NCBI GenBank assembly: GCA_024278755.1
Contig: JAJRSO010000050.1
Location: 27,536-91,535, forward strand
Length of the DNA stretch: 64,000 nt
Source: Calditrichota bacterium
GTDB lineage: Bacteria > Calditrichota > Calditrichia > Calditrichales > Calditrichaceae
Reading direction: 5' to 3'
Under the pieces are notes generated by a model, which did not search any database, had not been told where the DNA came from, and saw only the letters and a list, made by a program, of their open reading frames with translations. A program made the position numbers and the translations under genes. Below, in pieces: positions 61,928-64,000 of the stretch; position 1 is the stretch's first letter; the number at the start of each line of letters is the position of its first letter.

Positions 61928-63237
61928 AACGAATTTTATTTATTCCCAGTGATCACGGGGGCGGCAAGGGACATGTTTCCCGCGCCTTGTATCTGGCCAA
62001 AACGGCACAGGCGCGGGGATATGAGACGGCCATTGTGCTGGAAAAAAAACATATTGCGGACGCTGGAAATGCCGGCATTCAGGGAGTTCTTTTAGATACG
62101 CGATGGGAGCGGATTCAGAAATACCAGTTTAAAAAACCGTTTAAACCAAATTTGCAGCTTAAAACAAAAGTGTCTAAACGTCCGGTTTTTGTGGAATTTG
62201 CCGGTTTGGACTGGCAGGTGCCGCGGGACGGTTACTGGAGTGAAAAACTGGTTCGGCTTCGACTAAAACAACTGAGCGCAATCGTGGAACAATTGAAACC
62301 CGATGTTCTGGTTGGCGATACCCATTTTTTAACATTCCTGCTCGGTAAAAAATATACAATTCCCGTTCTTCAGGTCACGCGTCTTCAGGGCTGGCCGCTT
62401 AAAGCGGATTTTTTATGGTGGAAGGATTCGGAAACCAAATTTTCTGCGCCCGACGCCCTGCGCCCTTTTGAATCCATTTTAGCGGAATTACAGCTGGACC
62501 CGGCGAAAAAGATCGAAGATTTGCTAAAAGGAGACCGCTATCTAATTCCGGCAAACAAAGAACTGGAGCCGGTGCGCCGCGGTAAAAGCAGCCTGTTCTA
62601 TTGCGGAACCCTGGCCGAATCCGAAAATGCAAAGCGGCGCATTGCGTTTTTTAACCAGGAAAGCGCGATTCCTAAAATTTATATTTCCATCGGGGGAGGC
62701 GCCGAACGCGGACAGCTTGAAAATTTCTTTTTGCAAATTTTAGCAATCTTCGACCATTCCGATTTTCGCGTTCTGGTGTCCACGGCAGGCCGGGTGCCGG
62801 CTAAAAAATTTAAAGGCCGCTCGGCCAATGTGATCTTCGAAGACTGGGTGGACGGAAACGCGGCCATCCGCCAAAGCGATTTGGTCATTCATCACGGTGG
62901 ATACGCCACCACAATGGAAAGTTTGCTGGCCCGCAAACCGGCGCTGGTCATTCCATCGCACAGCGAACAGGAAGGCAACGGCCGCCGCCTGGAAACGCTG
63001 GGGCTGGGGAAAGTGATTTTACCCTACAAAGAAAAACTTCAGCCGCTGGAATTTGAATGGCCCTATGGGGTCTATGCAATGGGCGCGGCTTTTGATTTTG
63101 AATTAAAGGCGTCGGAAATTCACTAAGAGATAAATACGCTTTTATATGGCGGGACGTATCAAAAATTAGAAAAAATAGCGGCTTCGCTGGATAATTTACG
63201 CCGACGTTTCAGCCTCGAGAAAATATTTAACATATAA
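61924..63237 (+). CDS. GT-B glycosyltransferase (MurG/UGT-like), with in-frame TAA near the C-terminus
   Basis: A 400-residue open frame continuing, past TAA 63124-63126, for 36 more codons to a TAA at 63235-63237. Domain 1: ILFIPSDHGGGKGHVSRALYLAKTAQARGY. Domain 2: IYISIGGGAERGQ, VIFEDWVDGNAAIRQSDLVIHHGGYATTMESLLARKPALVIPSHSEQEGNGRRLETLGLG, the typical donor signature of MGT/MurG-like enzymes. The extension reads EINTLLYGGTYQKLEKIAASLDNLRRRFSLEKIFNI, like a normal C-terminal helix, so the first TAA probably replaces GAA, AAA or CAA. It probably glycosylates the prenyl-lipid made by neighbouring genes. ATG overlaps the previous stop. Confidence 0.83.
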
Positions 63238-63242
63238 GAAAT

Positions 63243-63956
63243 ATGAATCGAACGATTGCCACAATTCTAAATGACCGCAAATACTATTTACACGCCGCAA
63301 TCGGCAGGCATCCTGCTTTGTACTATAAAGTCTATGCCCGGCGTTACCCGTTTTCCGAGATGGCCATGCGGGAAGACAGCGATATTTGCATCGAAGGATT
63401 TCCCCGTTCGGCCAATTCTTATGCCGTGGTAGCCTTTAAGTTAGACAATGCCGGAGTAAAACCCGGACATCATCTGCACGTCCCCGCTCAGATTATCCGC
63501 GCCTGTCAATTGGGTAAACCGGCGATAGTCGTTATCCGCGAACCACAGGACGCCGTTGCCTCCTTTTTGATTTTTCAGTCGTCCGTAAACGCTGCTTTGT
63601 ATTTAGAACTCTATATTGATTTTTATAAAGCTTTAATTCCATATCAAAAGCAAGTAATTACGGCTGATTTTAAAACCGTCACGACCGATTTTAATTCCGT
63701 AATTTTCAGGGTCAATCAGAAATACGGTACGCAATTTAACGAAATTAAAAATCTGGAGCAGCGGCAGGATAAAATCTTCGGCCGTTTAAAAGAAATTAAC
63801 CGGCAGTTTTTTGGCGGCCGTTTGCAAAGCAGTATGATCCCCGATAAACAGCGTGAAAAAATAAAAGAGCAGGTGCGGCAACGCCTACTAAAAAGTCCGC
63901 GGTTTGAACAAGCGCGACAGATCTACCGTTCATTTACGGAAGGAAGCGGAGTATAG
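63243..63956 (+). CDS. Sulfotransferase-like protein
   Basis: A 237-residue protein with PAPS-binding-like motifs: ICIEGFPRSANSYAV (5'-phosphosulfate loop, about 49-62) and IVVIREPQDAVASFLIF (3'-phosphate site, about 98-113). It would transfer sulfate from PAPS to a hydroxyl of a glycan or lipid in the cytoplasm. Five bases after the distal stop of the glycosyltransferase and directly overlapping the next gene, it belongs to the same operon. The sequence match is short and divergent; another nucleotide-dependent transferase of the P-loop group is possible. Confidence 0.65.
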   Translation: MNRTIATILNDRKYYLHAAIGRHPALYYKVYARRYPFSEMAMREDSDICIEGFPRSANSYAVVAFKLDNAGVKPGHHLHVPAQIIRACQLGKPAIVVIREPQDAVASFLIFQSSVNAALYLELYIDFYKALIPYQKQVITADFKTVTTDFNSVIFRVNQKYGTQFNEIKNLEQRQDKIFGRLKEINRQFFGGRLQSSMIPDKQREKIKEQVRQRLLKSPRFEQARQIYRSFTEGSGV

Positions 63957-64000
63957 TGGCCGAAACCAAATTCGAAGAGATTCAGCGCAAGTCGGCAAGA
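63956..64000 (+). CDS. Start of an unidentified gene, truncated by window edge
   Basis: From a GTG at 63956, whose G is the last base of the previous TAG, the frame reads MAETKFEEIQRKSAR to the window end. GGAAGCGGA lies 6-14 bases upstream and could serve as ribosome binding site. Fifteen codons are too few to identify a family. Confidence 0.45.
   Translation, partial: MAETKFEEIQRKSAR

Noticed and set aside
1486..63237. UAA reassigned as a sense codon
   Set aside because: rplM, rpsI, tsf and several EPS genes end naturally at TAA with the next start close by, so TAA clearly serves as a stop.
9604..63956. Exosortase/PEP-CTERM system
   Set aside because: Many exosortase-associated families are present, but no exosortase gene and no PEP-CTERM tail could be found in the window.
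1..64000. CRISPR array, tRNA or rRNA genes
   Set aside because: No regularly spaced identical repeats and no recognisable cloverleaf or rRNA core sequences were seen; a tRNA could still be missed by eye.

Overview
The window comes from a bacterium that is probably in the FCB superphylum, with Calditrichota-like or KSB1-like lineages the best guess. Three things point there. Two secreted proteins end in the NYPNPFNP-type C-terminal sorting domain typical of those phyla. TTG and GTG starts are frequent. The gene order rplM-rpsI-rpsB-tsf-pyrH-frr is an ordinary bacterial block. The placement rests on motifs only; no rRNA gene is present.

Region 1 (1-4228) holds a divergent, truncated WbqC-like gene, then the ribosomal and translation block, closed by a strong intrinsic terminator at 4200-4228. 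Region 2 (4473-9446) is the core of an exopolysaccharide (EPS) machine: an undecaprenyl-phosphate sugar-1-phosphate transferase, a STAS-domain regulator, an outer-membrane export protein, and a Wzz/BY-kinase fusion with a C-terminal tyrosine cluster, ending in a terminator. Region 3 (9604-28971) is a long same-strand series: FemAB-like and GNAT acyltransferases, an acyl carrier protein (ACP), a flippase, a LarA-like nickel-pincer racemase homologue, a Wzy/ligase, several glycosyltransferases, a deacetylase, an APH-fold kinase and two heparinase II/III-like proteins. Many of these match families that accompany exosortase-linked EPS loci, but no exosortase is visible here.

Region 4 (29407-40958) has a second flippase, a glycosyltransferase, a VTC/DUF4956/CotH triad, an AsnB/NadE-like/ACP cassette, a LamG protein, a hexapeptide acetyltransferase and an SGNH-like lipoprotein. 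Region 5 (41463-52170) has an AMP ligase, a PrmC-like methyltransferase, a deacetylase, an epimerase, a methyltransferase, three GT2 domains, a GT-C enzyme and a GGPP synthase, ending in an intrinsic terminator. Region 6 (52262-64000) interleaves three related secreted beta-sandwich proteins with UbiA, CrtC-like, PEP-synthase/rifampicin-phosphotransferase-like, glycosyltransferase and sulfotransferase genes. With the GGPP synthase these look like a possible prenyl-lipid or terpenoid glycolipid pathway.

All confident genes except the left-edge WbqC gene are on the + strand. Six reading frames are broken: in-frame TAA codons in rpsB, a GT2 gene and a GT-B gene, and one-base deletions in frr, a deacetylase gene and a flippase gene. 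Because two of the six are essential genes, sequence error is the leading explanation, and the affected genes are annotated at full reconstructed length.
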